NCBI GenBank assembly: GCA_937146645.1
Contig: CAKZRQ010000051.1
Location: forward strand, 1-64,000
Length of the DNA stretch: 64,000 bases
Direction: 5' to 3'
From: an uncultured Cyclobacteriaceae bacterium
GTDB taxonomy: Bacteria > Bacteroidota > Bacteroidia > Cytophagales > Cyclobacteriaceae
A model generated the notes under the pieces. It was not told the origin of the DNA. It searched no databases and saw only the letters and a program-made list of their open reading frames with translations. The position numbers and the translations under genes are program-made. Below, one piece after another: positions 11,436-19,754 of this stretch (position 1 is the stretch's first letter; each line of letters starts with the position of its first letter).

Positions 11436-12104
11436 CTAGCTTTTCAGTATGTATTCAGAAGTAAAATAGGTTTCTATGGTACCATAATCGAGGAAACTTT
11501 TAGTATCCGAATAGACCTGCCACATTCTGTAGGGCATTATCAGAGGATTCCCAAAGAACTTGATTGGATTCAGTAATTCACTTTTCGTTCGAAACTGTTC
11601 TTCGACGATACCATCCCAGTCTTCAGAATCTGTATTTTCTTTTGCTCGAGCCACATTTCTATTGTAATTCCAAAGTGGGTGAATTTTTAGTGAAAGTGGT
11701 GTATGGCTATTGTGCCAACGATCTAAAAATTTTTCATAGGGGATATCTTTTCTTTGCTTAAAAATGGTCAGCAGACAAATTCCAGGTGTTTGTGAACCAT
11801 CATCCCATGTTTTTTCATATCCAATCGGTATAGCTTCATCAACATCATATACTCCCATTGTGTCATTTGTCTTGAGATTCAGATTATCTACATCACTCTG
11901 ATAAGTAATAGATATTGCAGCTATTTTTTTCTTGCTAAATGGGATAATAGAGAGACCAGGAGGCTTTTCCAAAGTGTGGGTTACCTTGACCTGGGAGGTC
12001 TTGGGATTAGCCACGGCATTTTTACCTAAATCGAGCATTCGCTGAGAAAATTTTTCATAGCTCTCGTCATTCGAACCTCGAATCAAGTATATTTCTTTTT
12101 TCAT
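11436..12104 (-). CDS. EthD-like dimeric alpha/beta-barrel protein
   Basis: 222 residues from ATG 12104; an in-frame TTG at 12113 is less likely. Two ferredoxin-like halves can be seen: KKEIYLIRGSNDESYEKFSQ at the start and CLLTIFKQRKDIPYEKFLDRW followed by HNSHTPLSLKIHPLW in the middle. The F-x-RWHNSHTPL pattern is the hallmark of EthD-type proteins, which serve as accessory factors to oxygenases or as cyclases. First gene of the operon; only 3 nt separate its stop from the DUF1214 start, and 35 nt separate its start from the divergent 3-beta-HSD-like gene. Confidence 0.78.
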   Translation of the reverse strand: MKKEIYLIRGSNDESYEKFSQRMLDLGKNAVANPKTSQVKVTHTLEKPPGLSIIPFSKKKIAAISITYQSDVDNLNLKTNDTMGVYDVDEAIPIGYEKTWDDGSQTPGICLLTIFKQRKDIPYEKFLDRWHNSHTPLSLKIHPLWNYNRNVARAKENTDSEDWDGIVEEQFRTKSELLNPIKFFGNPLIMPYRMWQVYSDTKSFLDYGTIETYFTSEYILKS

Positions 12105-12139
12105 CCTTAGCAATTTATGAATCCAGAAGATATAAAATA

Positions 12140-13201
12140 ATGGGAAGCGAAATATCTAACCCTGAAGAGCAAGTGGTTTTAATAACCGGTGGTTCTGGAT
12201 TTTTGGGTCTGGCTTTGGTAGAGGAGTTTTTGGCCGAAGAAGCTCCTATCCAGGTGAAAGAAATCCGGATTTTTGATTTAGTCGAGCAGAATGAAGTTTC
12301 AGATTCCAGGTTGAAATTTATCCAAGGTGATGTTCGTGATCTTAGCAGTTTGGTAGATGCTTTTGAAGGTGTTGATCTGGTTATCCATAGTGCAGCCGTG
12401 ATTGATTGGGGTGCAAAGGATGAAGAGGAAGTGATGGGGGTAAATGTTGGAGGGACCAAAAATGTCATCGAAGCTTGTAATCAATCTGGAGTTGGGCGAT
12501 TGATTCTTACCAGTTCTCTTGATTCGGTTTACACTGGAACTAGCCTGATCGATATTGATGAAAGCCAGCCATATCCGGCAAAATCAGCAACAAGTTACTG
12601 TAAGAGTAAAACTTTAGCCGAGAAGGCTATAATCTCAGCCAATGATGAGAAGCTGATGACTTGTGTACTTAGGCCGGCAAGTATCTTTGGTGAACGAGAT
12701 CCGTATCATATCCCGCCTTTGATAGAGATGTCCGAAGGAGGGTTTTACACTCGTCTGGGCAATGGGAAGTCGGTTTGTCAGCATATTTATGTACGAAATA
12801 TGGCTTGGTCCCACCTGCTTGCGGGGAAGGAACTGCTTGAGGGTAACAGCAAGGTGTCAGGTCAGATTTACTTTATTACCGATGGAGAACCAGTAAACTT
12901 TTTTACTTTTTTTGATAGGATAGTCAGGGAATCTGGGTATAAGATTTGGCCAAGCAATCTCTGGTTGCCAAAATGGTTTGCCTTACCCATAGCAGCGTTA
13001 AGCGAACTGGGTGCATGGGTGATCAGGCCTTTTATGCGGGTCAACCTGAAATTCAGCAGGTTCGCTGTTAACTATACCTGTACAGATTACACCTTCACAA
13101 GTGAGAAGGCGAGAAAGGATTTTGGATTTATCCCAAAATATTCCGGTGAGGAGGCTATTAAGAGAACCGTCGGTTATTTCGCCAAATTAGATACGAATTA
13201 A
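12140..13201 (+). CDS. NAD-dependent epimerase / 3-beta-hydroxysteroid dehydrogenase-like protein
   Basis: 353 residues. The extended-SDR motif TGGSGFLG (about residues 16-23) binds NAD. The catalytic pair is S (LILTSSLDSVYTG) with YCKSK (YxxxK). PASIFGERDP, the run of hydrophobic residues before the C terminus (LWLPKWFALPIAALSELGAW) and TCTDYTFTSEKARKDFGF are features of the 3-beta-HSD/sterol-4-decarboxylase-like group. It probably oxidises a hydroxyl on a steroid-, terpenoid- or sugar-like substrate. Divergent from the sulfotransferase operon with a 35-nt gap, so both promoters must be embedded in the start of the opposite gene. Confidence 0.85.
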   Translation: MGSEISNPEEQVVLITGGSGFLGLALVEEFLAEEAPIQVKEIRIFDLVEQNEVSDSRLKFIQGDVRDLSSLVDAFEGVDLVIHSAAVIDWGAKDEEEVMGVNVGGTKNVIEACNQSGVGRLILTSSLDSVYTGTSLIDIDESQPYPAKSATSYCKSKTLAEKAIISANDEKLMTCVLRPASIFGERDPYHIPPLIEMSEGGFYTRLGNGKSVCQHIYVRNMAWSHLLAGKELLEGNSKVSGQIYFITDGEPVNFFTFFDRIVRESGYKIWPSNLWLPKWFALPIAALSELGAWVIRPFMRVNLKFSRFAVNYTCTDYTFTSEKARKDFGFIPKYSGEEAIKRTVGYFAKLDTN

Positions 13202-13555
13202 AAATTGATTGGACCCTGTGGGTACCTGAGATGGAGGGGTGACTTTAATTTTCTCTACGATTCAATTTCAATTACACTGAATCCTGTTCATTTACGGGTT
13301 ACTCGTTAAAGATGAAGTAGATATTCTCTGTGTCGTGGATGCACTTTTTTCAGACGCTGATTTAGAAACTTTTCGCCTTTTTTTATGCTACCCCAGACAT
13401 TTGACTCGCCCAGTAATGGGAATGCATTTCTCAGGATAAATCCACAAAGTGAGTACTTTAAGTACTCACTTTGTAGGGCTACTCAACAATTACGAAAGTG
13501 ATTTAGGTAAACAAACTGATCCTCGAAAAGAGTTGGCTTGATGTTTTGGGAAGTT
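13202..13555. other. intergenic region between convergent genes
   Basis: 354 bases without an ORF. It holds the perfect palindrome at 13444-13474, listed separately. Nothing else was recognised. Confidence 0.6.
13444..13474. repeat. perfect 31-bp palindrome (15-bp arms, 1-nt centre)
   Basis: Arm ACAAAGTGAGTACTT at 13444-13458, one T, then the exact reverse complement at 13460-13474. No T-run follows on either strand. It sits 82 nt downstream of the acyltransferase stop and 243 nt after the 3-beta-HSD-like stop. It could be a bidirectional transcript end, a repeat-family unit or a protein-binding site. Confidence 0.85.
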
Positions 13556-14635
13556 CTAGGCTACAGCTAATTTTTTCGATTCTTTTTTCACCAACCGTAG
13601 ACCAAATAAGGGTCTAAGGAAGTTGACTCTCCTTATCAGTTCATAGGTCGCGAAACATCCGACGAAGGTTCCTAAAACAACAAGGACGTACTGCAACTCA
13701 ATAGCTATATCCAATCCAAATATCAGAGAACATGCCAGGTTAAGATAAACCATATGGAGAATGTAAACTGGATAGGCGGCCTGACTCAAATAGGACAAAG
13801 TCTTGCTGTCGGAATTAAGAAATCGATATCCCAGACCGAATACTGCCAGTACCCAAAGGAATGATTCTAAAGCGACCAAGTAATAAGGAGCCACGAGCTC
13901 ATAAACGAAATACCGTACGAGGAAAAGAGCAATGCCCATGCTTAGGAAAGCCAAAGCATACTTCTTGATCATGTTCGTGAATCCTTTACCGGCATAAACG
14001 AACATAAAGCCAGCCCAAAAGCAAATAATCCCTAGAAAGAATCCATGCCAGTTCATGGCATAAATCTCAAAGTTCAACGGGTTAATGACCATTACTTCGA
14101 CAATCAGTAAGGCCAGAACTATTAATAGTCCCAGAGGGCTGCCGAAAAATCTCTTGATCTTTCCAGAAATTTCAGTTCCATCCATTTTCTTAAGCCAAAA
14201 GAATAATGGGCTAAGAATCACCACGTAGATGAATATGTTTCCCAGGAACCACAAATGGTAGGGCATTGGAATATAACTCAAAATCTGATTGTAATAGTCC
14301 TGCCAGACATATATTTGGAGGGGTACAATCGCTACCATCCCAAAAAGGAATGGCAGTAGGATTCTTAAGGATCTTTCCTTTATCAGAGCTTTCCAATCTC
14401 TTCTCCTAATAGCGAAACATACACCCATTCCTGATACAAAGAATAGTAATGGTATTCTCCATACATTGATTACGGACATTGGAATCCAAAGAGCTTCAAT
14501 AGGCTCGCTGGATTTCATAAACATCAGGAGTGGAGCCCAGGGCTGAAAGGTGATCGTGATATGATAGATCAACAACAGCCCAATCGCTATCACCCTAATC
14601 CAGTCGATATCGTATCTTCTTTCAAGAGTTTCCAT
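13556..14635 (-). CDS. acyltransferase 3 family membrane protein
   Basis: 359 residues with about ten membrane segments. The N terminus (RYDIDWIRVIAIGLLLIYHI) carries the family His in the first segment, followed by PLLFFVSGMGVCFAIRRRDW and the RILLPFLFG motif. Such proteins move acetyl or other acyl groups onto sugars or lipids at the membrane. Its start codon shares one base with the stop of the upstream ankyrin lipoprotein gene (TAATG), so the two are coupled. Substrate unknown. Confidence 0.88.
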   Translation of the reverse strand: METLERRYDIDWIRVIAIGLLLIYHITITFQPWAPLLMFMKSSEPIEALWIPMSVINVWRIPLLFFVSGMGVCFAIRRRDWKALIKERSLRILLPFLFGMVAIVPLQIYVWQDYYNQILSYIPMPYHLWFLGNIFIYVVILSPLFFWLKKMDGTEISGKIKRFFGSPLGLLIVLALLIVEVMVINPLNFEIYAMNWHGFFLGIICFWAGFMFVYAGKGFTNMIKKYALAFLSMGIALFLVRYFVYELVAPYYLVALESFLWVLAVFGLGYRFLNSDSKTLSYLSQAAYPVYILHMVYLNLACSLIFGLDIAIELQYVLVVLGTFVGCFATYELIRRVNFLRPLFGLRLVKKESKKLAVA

Positions 14636-15204
14636 TAGTCCTGAGATTCATAGGTTGAAATCATCTCAGCTATTTGAGGACGCAAGACTTGAATTTCTTC
14701 ATAGTCCATTTTCAAGCCTAATGGTCCAAGGTCTCTTCCCATTTGATCGTAGATAGCTTTTACAGCAGAAAACGGAGCAGATACAGATTCTCCTGCCGTT
14801 CCACCGAAATTATTTCGGATTGCTGGGTCAGCACCACCTTCGAGCAAAGACTGCACAATGTCCTTATAACAGAAAAAAGATGCGGAGTGCAAAGCCGTGG
14901 AGCCATCTGAATTTTTCACGTTTGGATCTGCTCCGCCTGCAATCAATGCTTTGGCTATTTCTGTATGACCAAATGTGGAAGCAATATTGAGTGCTGTAGA
15001 TCCATACGCATCCTTCACGTTTAGATCTGAACCGAAAGCTATATGGGCTTTGATTTCGTCAAGCTTACCCATAAATGCAGCAGCATGGATTTCCATTTTA
15101 GGAGGCTTGTTTTCTTTTTTTTCTTGAGCGCCACAGGAGGTCAAAAGACCAATTGCTATAAGAAGTACAGTGGCTAAAAGTAGAGTTTTCATGTGATTTT
15201 TCAT
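14635..15204 (-). CDS. ankyrin-repeat lipoprotein
   Basis: 189 residues. Lipoprotein signal: LLLATVLLIAIGLLTSC, with lipid-anchor Cys about residue 24. Three ankyrin repeats follow: EIHAAAFMGKLDEIKAHIAFG, DAYGSTALNIASTFGHTEIAK and NSDGSTALHSASFFCYKDIVQ, then a partial fourth. ATG 15192 (MKTLLLATVL) is an alternative start. Coupled to the downstream acyltransferase and divergent from the AraC/TPR regulator. Presumably a periplasmic or surface protein-binding partner of the acyltransferase. Confidence 0.85.
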   Translation of the reverse strand: MKNHMKTLLLATVLLIAIGLLTSCGAQEKKENKPPKMEIHAAAFMGKLDEIKAHIAFGSDLNVKDAYGSTALNIASTFGHTEIAKALIAGGADPNVKNSDGSTALHSASFFCYKDIVQSLLEGGADPAIRNNFGGTAGESVSAPFSAVKAIYDQMGRDLGPLGLKMDYEEIQVLRPQIAEMISTYESQD

Positions 15205-15292
15205 TTCTTCATTTTTTGGTTACAAACTGATATTCCAAAGGTCTGAAGAATGGGTAGGCAGATGATATCACGAATCAATCAGGTTCTATTAG

Positions 15293-15340
15293 CTATGCTG
15301 AAAGGCTATAATCTATGCTCAAGGCATATAAACTATGACG
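15293..15340. promoter_or_regulatory. three-copy direct repeat with exact 20-bp period, candidate operator
   Basis: CTATG occurs at 15293, 15313 and 15333. The first two copies share CTATGCT and then a near-identical AAGGC/ATA block; the third is CTATGAC. The 20-bp period is two helical turns, as in tandem operator half-sites. The array lies between the divergent ankyrin lipoprotein and AraC/TPR regulator genes, 44 nt before the regulator start. Confidence 0.5.
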
Positions 15341-15383
15341 CAAAACGCTTTTTTTGAGAAAATTTGAGCACTTTTAAAGGGAG

Positions 15384-17444
15384 ATGGATATTAGGGATTC
15401 ACAGGACGAATTTTTACAAAAACTCATAGCCCATATCGAGCAAAATATGGCTGATGAGGATTTTGGAGTTTCCGAGTTGGCTGAGAAAGTGAGCATGAGT
15501 CGCTCAAACCTTCTAAGGAAGATTCAAAAAGCGAGCGGGCTTTCAGCCAGCGTGTTCATCCGCAAAATAAGATTGCTTGCCGGACGAGATGCTTTGAGGA
15601 AAGGAGGGGAGAATGTCTCGCAAGTATCTTTTCAGGTAGGATTTGGCAGCCCATCCTACTTTGTAAAGTGTTACAGAGAGGAGTTCGGCTATCCACCAGG
15701 GGAGGAAAAAGAACGCTTTCTTAATGCTGAACCCATTGGTGAGATTTCTCCAAAAACAGAAAATAAGAATTGGATTTGGTACCTCGGGGCTTTGGCAGCA
15801 GCTATGCTTACAATGTGGATCATGTTCTTCTATCCAGAATCAAAAGAACCAGTTTTAGAAAAATCTATTGCGGTTTTACCCTTCAAGAATGATAGTGGTG
15901 ATTCATCAAACGTGTATGTGGTGAACGGACTCATGGAAGCCATCATAAACAATCTTCAGAACATAGAAGATTTGAGGATTGTGAGTAGAACGAGCACTGA
16001 ACGCTATCGAAATAGTGATCTCTCAATTCCCGAAATCGCCGAGGAATTAGGTGTGTCTTACTTCATAGAAGGGAGTGGTCAAAAACAGGGAAACCAATTG
16101 ATGCTCAATGTTCAATTGATAAAAGGTGTTGGGGATGACCAAATATGGTCAGAACAATATAGGAGGGAGGCAAAAGATATTTTTGCACTCCAGGCCGAAG
16201 TGGCAAAGGATATTGCCCAACAAGTACAAGCGAAGATTGCTCCTGAAGAAATTGAACTAATTGAGACTGCACCAACCACAAACCTACTCGCATACGATTA
16301 TTATTTAAGAGGATTAGAGGCAATCAATCAGGAGAATTTTGAAGGTATTGTCAAAGGCATTGAGGAATTTAAAAATGCTATTGAGGCTGATGATCAATTT
16401 GCGGAAGCTTATGCCTATATCGCATTAGGGTATTATTATGACGATTTTTTTAGAGGTCGCCAGGAACATACGGAGAAAGTCCAAAGTTTTGCAGATCAAG
16501 CTTTTGCTTTAAAACCTAATTCTACACTGGTCTTAAGTTCTAAGGGACTTGCTGCCATGAAATCAGGAAAATATGAGGATGCCATCAATTTCTTTGAGGA
16601 GGTTCTTGAGGAAAACCCGAACTCACCAAGAGCTTATAATTATTTGACTGAAATTTACCTCTACTATATCCCGAACGCTAGAAAATATCTGGAGTATGCG
16701 CTCAAGGGTATGAAGGTTGACAAGGTGGTGCAGGATTCTACCAGTCAAAGTATAGCTTACCTACACATTGGCAATGCATTCATTCAAACAGGCTTCTTCA
16801 AATTATCTGAGGAGTTCATTCAGAAATCTATCGCAATGGACACCAACAATTTGTTCTCACAATATTTGGATGCCTACATTAAGTTTGCTCAGGATAGGGA
16901 TTTTGATTTGGTAGACCAAAGAATCTCCGCGGTTCTGGCTAAAGACACGAATAGAATTGATATTCTTCAGGAGCTTGGAAAGGTCAATTATGTAAGACAG
17001 AATTATGACAAGGCCGTTGAGTACTACGATCGAATGGAGCGGATAAAAGCTATTATCGGAAGTAACTTGTTCGAAACTGAAGATGTAAAATATGCATTCT
17101 CACTTGAGCAAATTGGAAGGGAGCAGGATGCTAATTTCTTTTATGATCGATATAAATTTTACGCTGAAAACGATCAATCCATATACGGTAATTTATCCTT
17201 AGCGGCTTATTATGCGAGTCAAAATGAGATCGATAAGGGGATGGACTTCCTAAAGCAATTTTCTGAAGCTGAGGCGCTATCTTATTGGTTTATCCTGTTC
17301 ATTGAAGACGATCCAATCCTGAGTAAATTAGCTGTACATCCAGATTATGAATCCACACTTCAGAAGATTAATGATAATTTCTGGAAGGAGCACGAGGAGA
17401 TTAAGGAAGAGCTGTCGAATGCTCAAATAATTATTGGTCCATAA
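15384..17444 (+). CDS. membrane-anchored AraC-type regulator with FlgO/TolB-like and TPR domains
   Basis: 686 residues. Residues about 10-115 form an AraC-type double helix-turn-helix (DEDFGVSELAEKVSMSRSNL ... VSQVSFQVGFGSPSYFVKCYREEFGYPPGEE). Residues about 130-150 (NWIWYLGALAAAMLTMWIMF) are a single membrane span. Next comes a FlgO/TolB-N-like domain (SIAVLPFKNDSGD ... YFIEGSGQKQG ... DIFALQAEVAKDIAQQ, about 157-300), then TPR repeats to about residue 600. The DNA-binding part would be cytosolic and the sensor part periplasmic, a ToxR-like layout frequent in Bacteroidota. Start ATG 15384 follows AAAGGGAG closely. It may control the divergent ankyrin/acyltransferase pair through the 20-bp repeats. 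The ligand is unknown. Confidence 0.88.
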   Translation: MDIRDSQDEFLQKLIAHIEQNMADEDFGVSELAEKVSMSRSNLLRKIQKASGLSASVFIRKIRLLAGRDALRKGGENVSQVSFQVGFGSPSYFVKCYREEFGYPPGEEKERFLNAEPIGEISPKTENKNWIWYLGALAAAMLTMWIMFFYPESKEPVLEKSIAVLPFKNDSGDSSNVYVVNGLMEAIINNLQNIEDLRIVSRTSTERYRNSDLSIPEIAEELGVSYFIEGSGQKQGNQLMLNVQLIKGVGDDQIWSEQYRREAKDIFALQAEVAKDIAQQVQAKIAPEEIELIETAPTTNLLAYDYYLRGLEAINQENFEGIVKGIEEFKNAIEADDQFAEAYAYIALGYYYDDFFRGRQEHTEKVQSFADQAFALKPNSTLVLSSKGLAAMKSGKYEDAINFFEEVLEENPNSPRAYNYLTEIYLYYIPNARKYLEYALKGMKVDKVVQDSTSQSIAYLHIGNAFIQTGFFKLSEEFIQKSIAMDTNNLFSQYLDAYIKFAQDRDFDLVDQRISAVLAKDTNRIDILQELGKVNYVRQNYDKAVEYYDRMERIKAIIGSNLFETEDVKYAFSLEQIGREQDANFFYDRYKFYAENDQSIYGNLSLAAYYASQNEIDKGMDFLKQFSEAEALSYWFILFIEDDPILSKLAVHPDYESTLQKINDNFWKEHEEIKEELSNAQIIIGP

Positions 17445-18489
17445 GCTCTTTTATATATTCACTTATTTCTGTAGCAGTTTGCTTCGCTGTTTTACCCACA
17501 CCATAAAGTGTGGCAGAAGCATATCCAGTCCAATTTGCATATCCCACTAACCAAAGTCCTGGTTCTTCAATGGAGCGAGTGTGCTTGGTTCTAATCTTTC
17601 CATTCTGAATTAGACCTAAACCTTCCAAGTGGTCCAGATCTGGTTTAAATCCAGTGCACCAAATCACTGCATCAAACTCTTCCTTACTTCCATCTGGCCA
17701 AATAATTCCATCTTCATAAAATGAATCAAACGGCCGGTAAGAGGTGTAGATTCCTCGCTGCAATCCTTCTTTTACCGTAGCTACCTGGACTATGTCACTC
17801 AAAGAGGCTTTGGTCTTTTTGGTTGCAGTATTTCCTGAGAGGTATTTTTCTGTGGCAGCATTGAAAAGATAGCGTCCATCGATCTCTTCAGGTAAAAAAT
17901 TAGGTTCATCAAGGGTAATCCATTTGGTCTCAGCTACCTTAGAAACCTCAGCGAGAATCTGTGCTCCTGAGTTACCACCACCTATAACCAGAACCTTTTT
18001 TGACTCCAGATCTTTGGGATTTACATAATCAACGGAGTGAACCTGTTTTCCTTTAAAGTTGGCATGTCCTTCATAATGAGGGATTGATGGATTTTGGGCA
18101 GTACCAGTGGCACTCACAAGGCATCGAGAATAGAACACACCTTGATTGGTAGTAAGCTTGAATAGCTCACCTTGCTTGGTTACCTTTTTGACCTTAGTCT
18201 CCCGCTGAATCGGAAACTTATAACGCTCTTCATATTTTCTGATATAATCTAGGAGATAATCTTTTGTAGGATATTCGTCCGGACCAGGAGGCATGAGCCA
18301 GCCTGAAAGAGAACTGAATTGCGAAGGTGAAAATATACGTAGACTATCCCATGTTCTTTGCCATGCTCCACCAGCTTCTTTCCTATCATCAAGAATAAGA
18401 TAGTTTAGTTTGGCCCTCCTTAAAAAATATGCAACGCTGAGCCCTGCCTGTCCACCTCCAATGATGATAACATCTAATTCTTGACTCAT
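17431..18489 (-). CDS. FAD-dependent monooxygenase / flavoprotein (CzcO-like)
   Basis: 352 residues. FAD loop GGGQAGLSVAYFLRRA at about 11-26, the GG(A)W signature AGGAWQRTWDSL, the NADPH loop VIGGGNSGAQILAE about residue 165, and FKGKQVHSVDY, which fits the FxGxxxHxxxY fingerprint of flavin monooxygenases. C-terminal WCTGFKPDLDHL closes the FAD domain. Likely substrate hydroxylation or a related NAD(P)H oxidation; substrate unknown. Its 3' end overlaps the convergent regulator gene by 14 nt, and its start overlaps the stop of an ankyrin gene by 4 nt. Confidence 0.88.
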   Translation of the reverse strand: MSQELDVIIIGGGQAGLSVAYFLRRAKLNYLILDDRKEAGGAWQRTWDSLRIFSPSQFSSLSGWLMPPGPDEYPTKDYLLDYIRKYEERYKFPIQRETKVKKVTKQGELFKLTTNQGVFYSRCLVSATGTAQNPSIPHYEGHANFKGKQVHSVDYVNPKDLESKKVLVIGGGNSGAQILAEVSKVAETKWITLDEPNFLPEEIDGRYLFNAATEKYLSGNTATKKTKASLSDIVQVATVKEGLQRGIYTSYRPFDSFYEDGIIWPDGSKEEFDAVIWCTGFKPDLDHLEGLGLIQNGKIRTKHTRSIEEPGLWLVGYANWTGYASATLYGVGKTAKQTATEISEYIKELMDQ

Positions 18490-18770
18490 GGATGGAGAAA
18501 CTTTACGAATTCTGATTTACCTAACTTTTCAGCTAATTGGATGGAGGTTGAACCACTTTCCATTTCCTTAATATCAGGCTTGGCTCCATGTTCCAGAAGT
18601 AGTTTCGCGACTTCAACATGCCCATAGCGAATACTCTCACATAGTGGCAAAGCCATATATTCCGGATGTTGATAATTCGGATCAATTCCTTCGGATAGGT
18701 AAAACCGAACCAATTCAAGGTCATTTTCCTGAATTCCTTTAAACATTTGTTTCCAATCTCCTCCAGACAT
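18486..18770 (-). CDS. small ankyrin-repeat protein
   Basis: 94 residues, cytosolic. Two to three ankyrin repeats: MFKGIQENDLELVRFYLSEG, MALPLCESIRYGHVEVAKLL and the last with STSIQLAEKLGKSEFVKFL. It overlaps the flavin monooxygenase start by 4 nt, so the two are translationally coupled, a pairing that suggests a chaperone or regulatory partner (compare the catalase-ankyrin pair KatB-AnkB in Pseudomonas). Confidence 0.85.
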   Translation of the reverse strand: MSGGDWKQMFKGIQENDLELVRFYLSEGIDPNYQHPEYMALPLCESIRYGHVEVAKLLLEHGAKPDIKEMESGSTSIQLAEKLGKSEFVKFLHP

Positions 18771-18788
18771 CTTTTTTGAATTTGGGTT

Positions 18789-19529
18789 CTACTTAAAATA
18801 CCGATTCGTTAGCTTATTTCCCTTCAAGTTTTTGAGAAAAATTTCAACATCTAATTGGACATGTGCCTCATTTTGATTCACTGAAATATAAGTATGCCTC
18901 ATGACCTTGCTCAGTATTCTAAAATGATCCTTCGATTCAAAACCAATTTCAACAACAGTAGAAGATTGCTTCATCCAAATGATATTGGATAGCCCGGCAC
19001 CATGTTGACCAATTACCATGATGGCCGAATCAAAGCATTGAATTTGTTCTGAGAAATTCATTTCCTCTAATTGGATGTTTTGGAAATGAAATTCGGGTTT
19101 TAAAGCTGATCGAATAGCGATCTTGAGCTCTTGATGATTTTTGATAGAACGTCTTGTAGATCCTGCACCTTTATGAACTGCTTCCTTTTGAAAGTATTCC
19201 TGAGGAGGAATTCGTTCAATCAGCAGAACTTTGTTGGGCTTGTGATTTGGTTCGATTTTCAGCTTTTCGCAAAGTTTTCCTTTCAAAGATTTCAATACTG
19301 AATAGTGAATTTTTACAAATCTTGGGTCCATGCCCCGGAGTTTGAAGGCATCTGTTCTTTTAGCATTTGACCTGTCAATAATCTCAACACGATTACCAAA
19401 TATTTCATCCAAAATTGGCCTCAGTATTCCAAAGTCTGAGATTGAGAATGATGTCTTATCGTTTGCCTTGAGGAATAAAGTGTGTAATGGAAGAAGTAAA
19501 TCAAAGATGAAATGGTAATAGTGTTCCAC
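18789..19529 (-). CDS. glycosyltransferase family 61 (DUF563) protein, 5' end uncertain
   Basis: 246 residues from a GTG start. GT61 features: EHYYHFIFDLLLPLHTL at the start, RIPPQE and IKNHQEL in the middle, and the signature IGQHGAGLSNIIWMKQSSTV near residue 190. The family normally has about 100 or more residues before this point. The frame remains open for 72 more codons upstream, to a TAA at about 19746, and those codons look coding (HLIPSPPSGGQVEHYYHF), yet contain no ATG, GTG or TTG. Either a non-standard start is used or the 5' part has been lost, making this a pseudogene. It follows the serine hydrolase on the same strand. Confidence 0.65.
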   Translation of the reverse strand: MEHYYHFIFDLLLPLHTLFLKANDKTSFSISDFGILRPILDEIFGNRVEIIDRSNAKRTDAFKLRGMDPRFVKIHYSVLKSLKGKLCEKLKIEPNHKPNKVLLIERIPPQEYFQKEAVHKGAGSTRRSIKNHQELKIAIRSALKPEFHFQNIQLEEMNFSEQIQCFDSAIMVIGQHGAGLSNIIWMKQSSTVVEIGFESKDHFRILSKVMRHTYISVNQNEAHVQLDVEIFLKNLKGNKLTNRYFK

Positions 19530-19754
19530 CTGGCCTCCAGAAGGTGGTGAAGGAATTAAATGAAGTTTTCTTTTTGATTTAGAGCTCCTAAGAATTGAGT
19601 TCTGATTCTTTGTAGCACGAATACTTTGAAGTCGAGGAGACTTAGCTAATTGATTGGATAAGATTGATTTAAATGTATGAGTCTTTAAAAAAAAAGTGAT
19701 GCCTCCAGCAAAAGAATACTTCTTTGTTTTCGTCTGGATAACTTAAGAAAAAAA

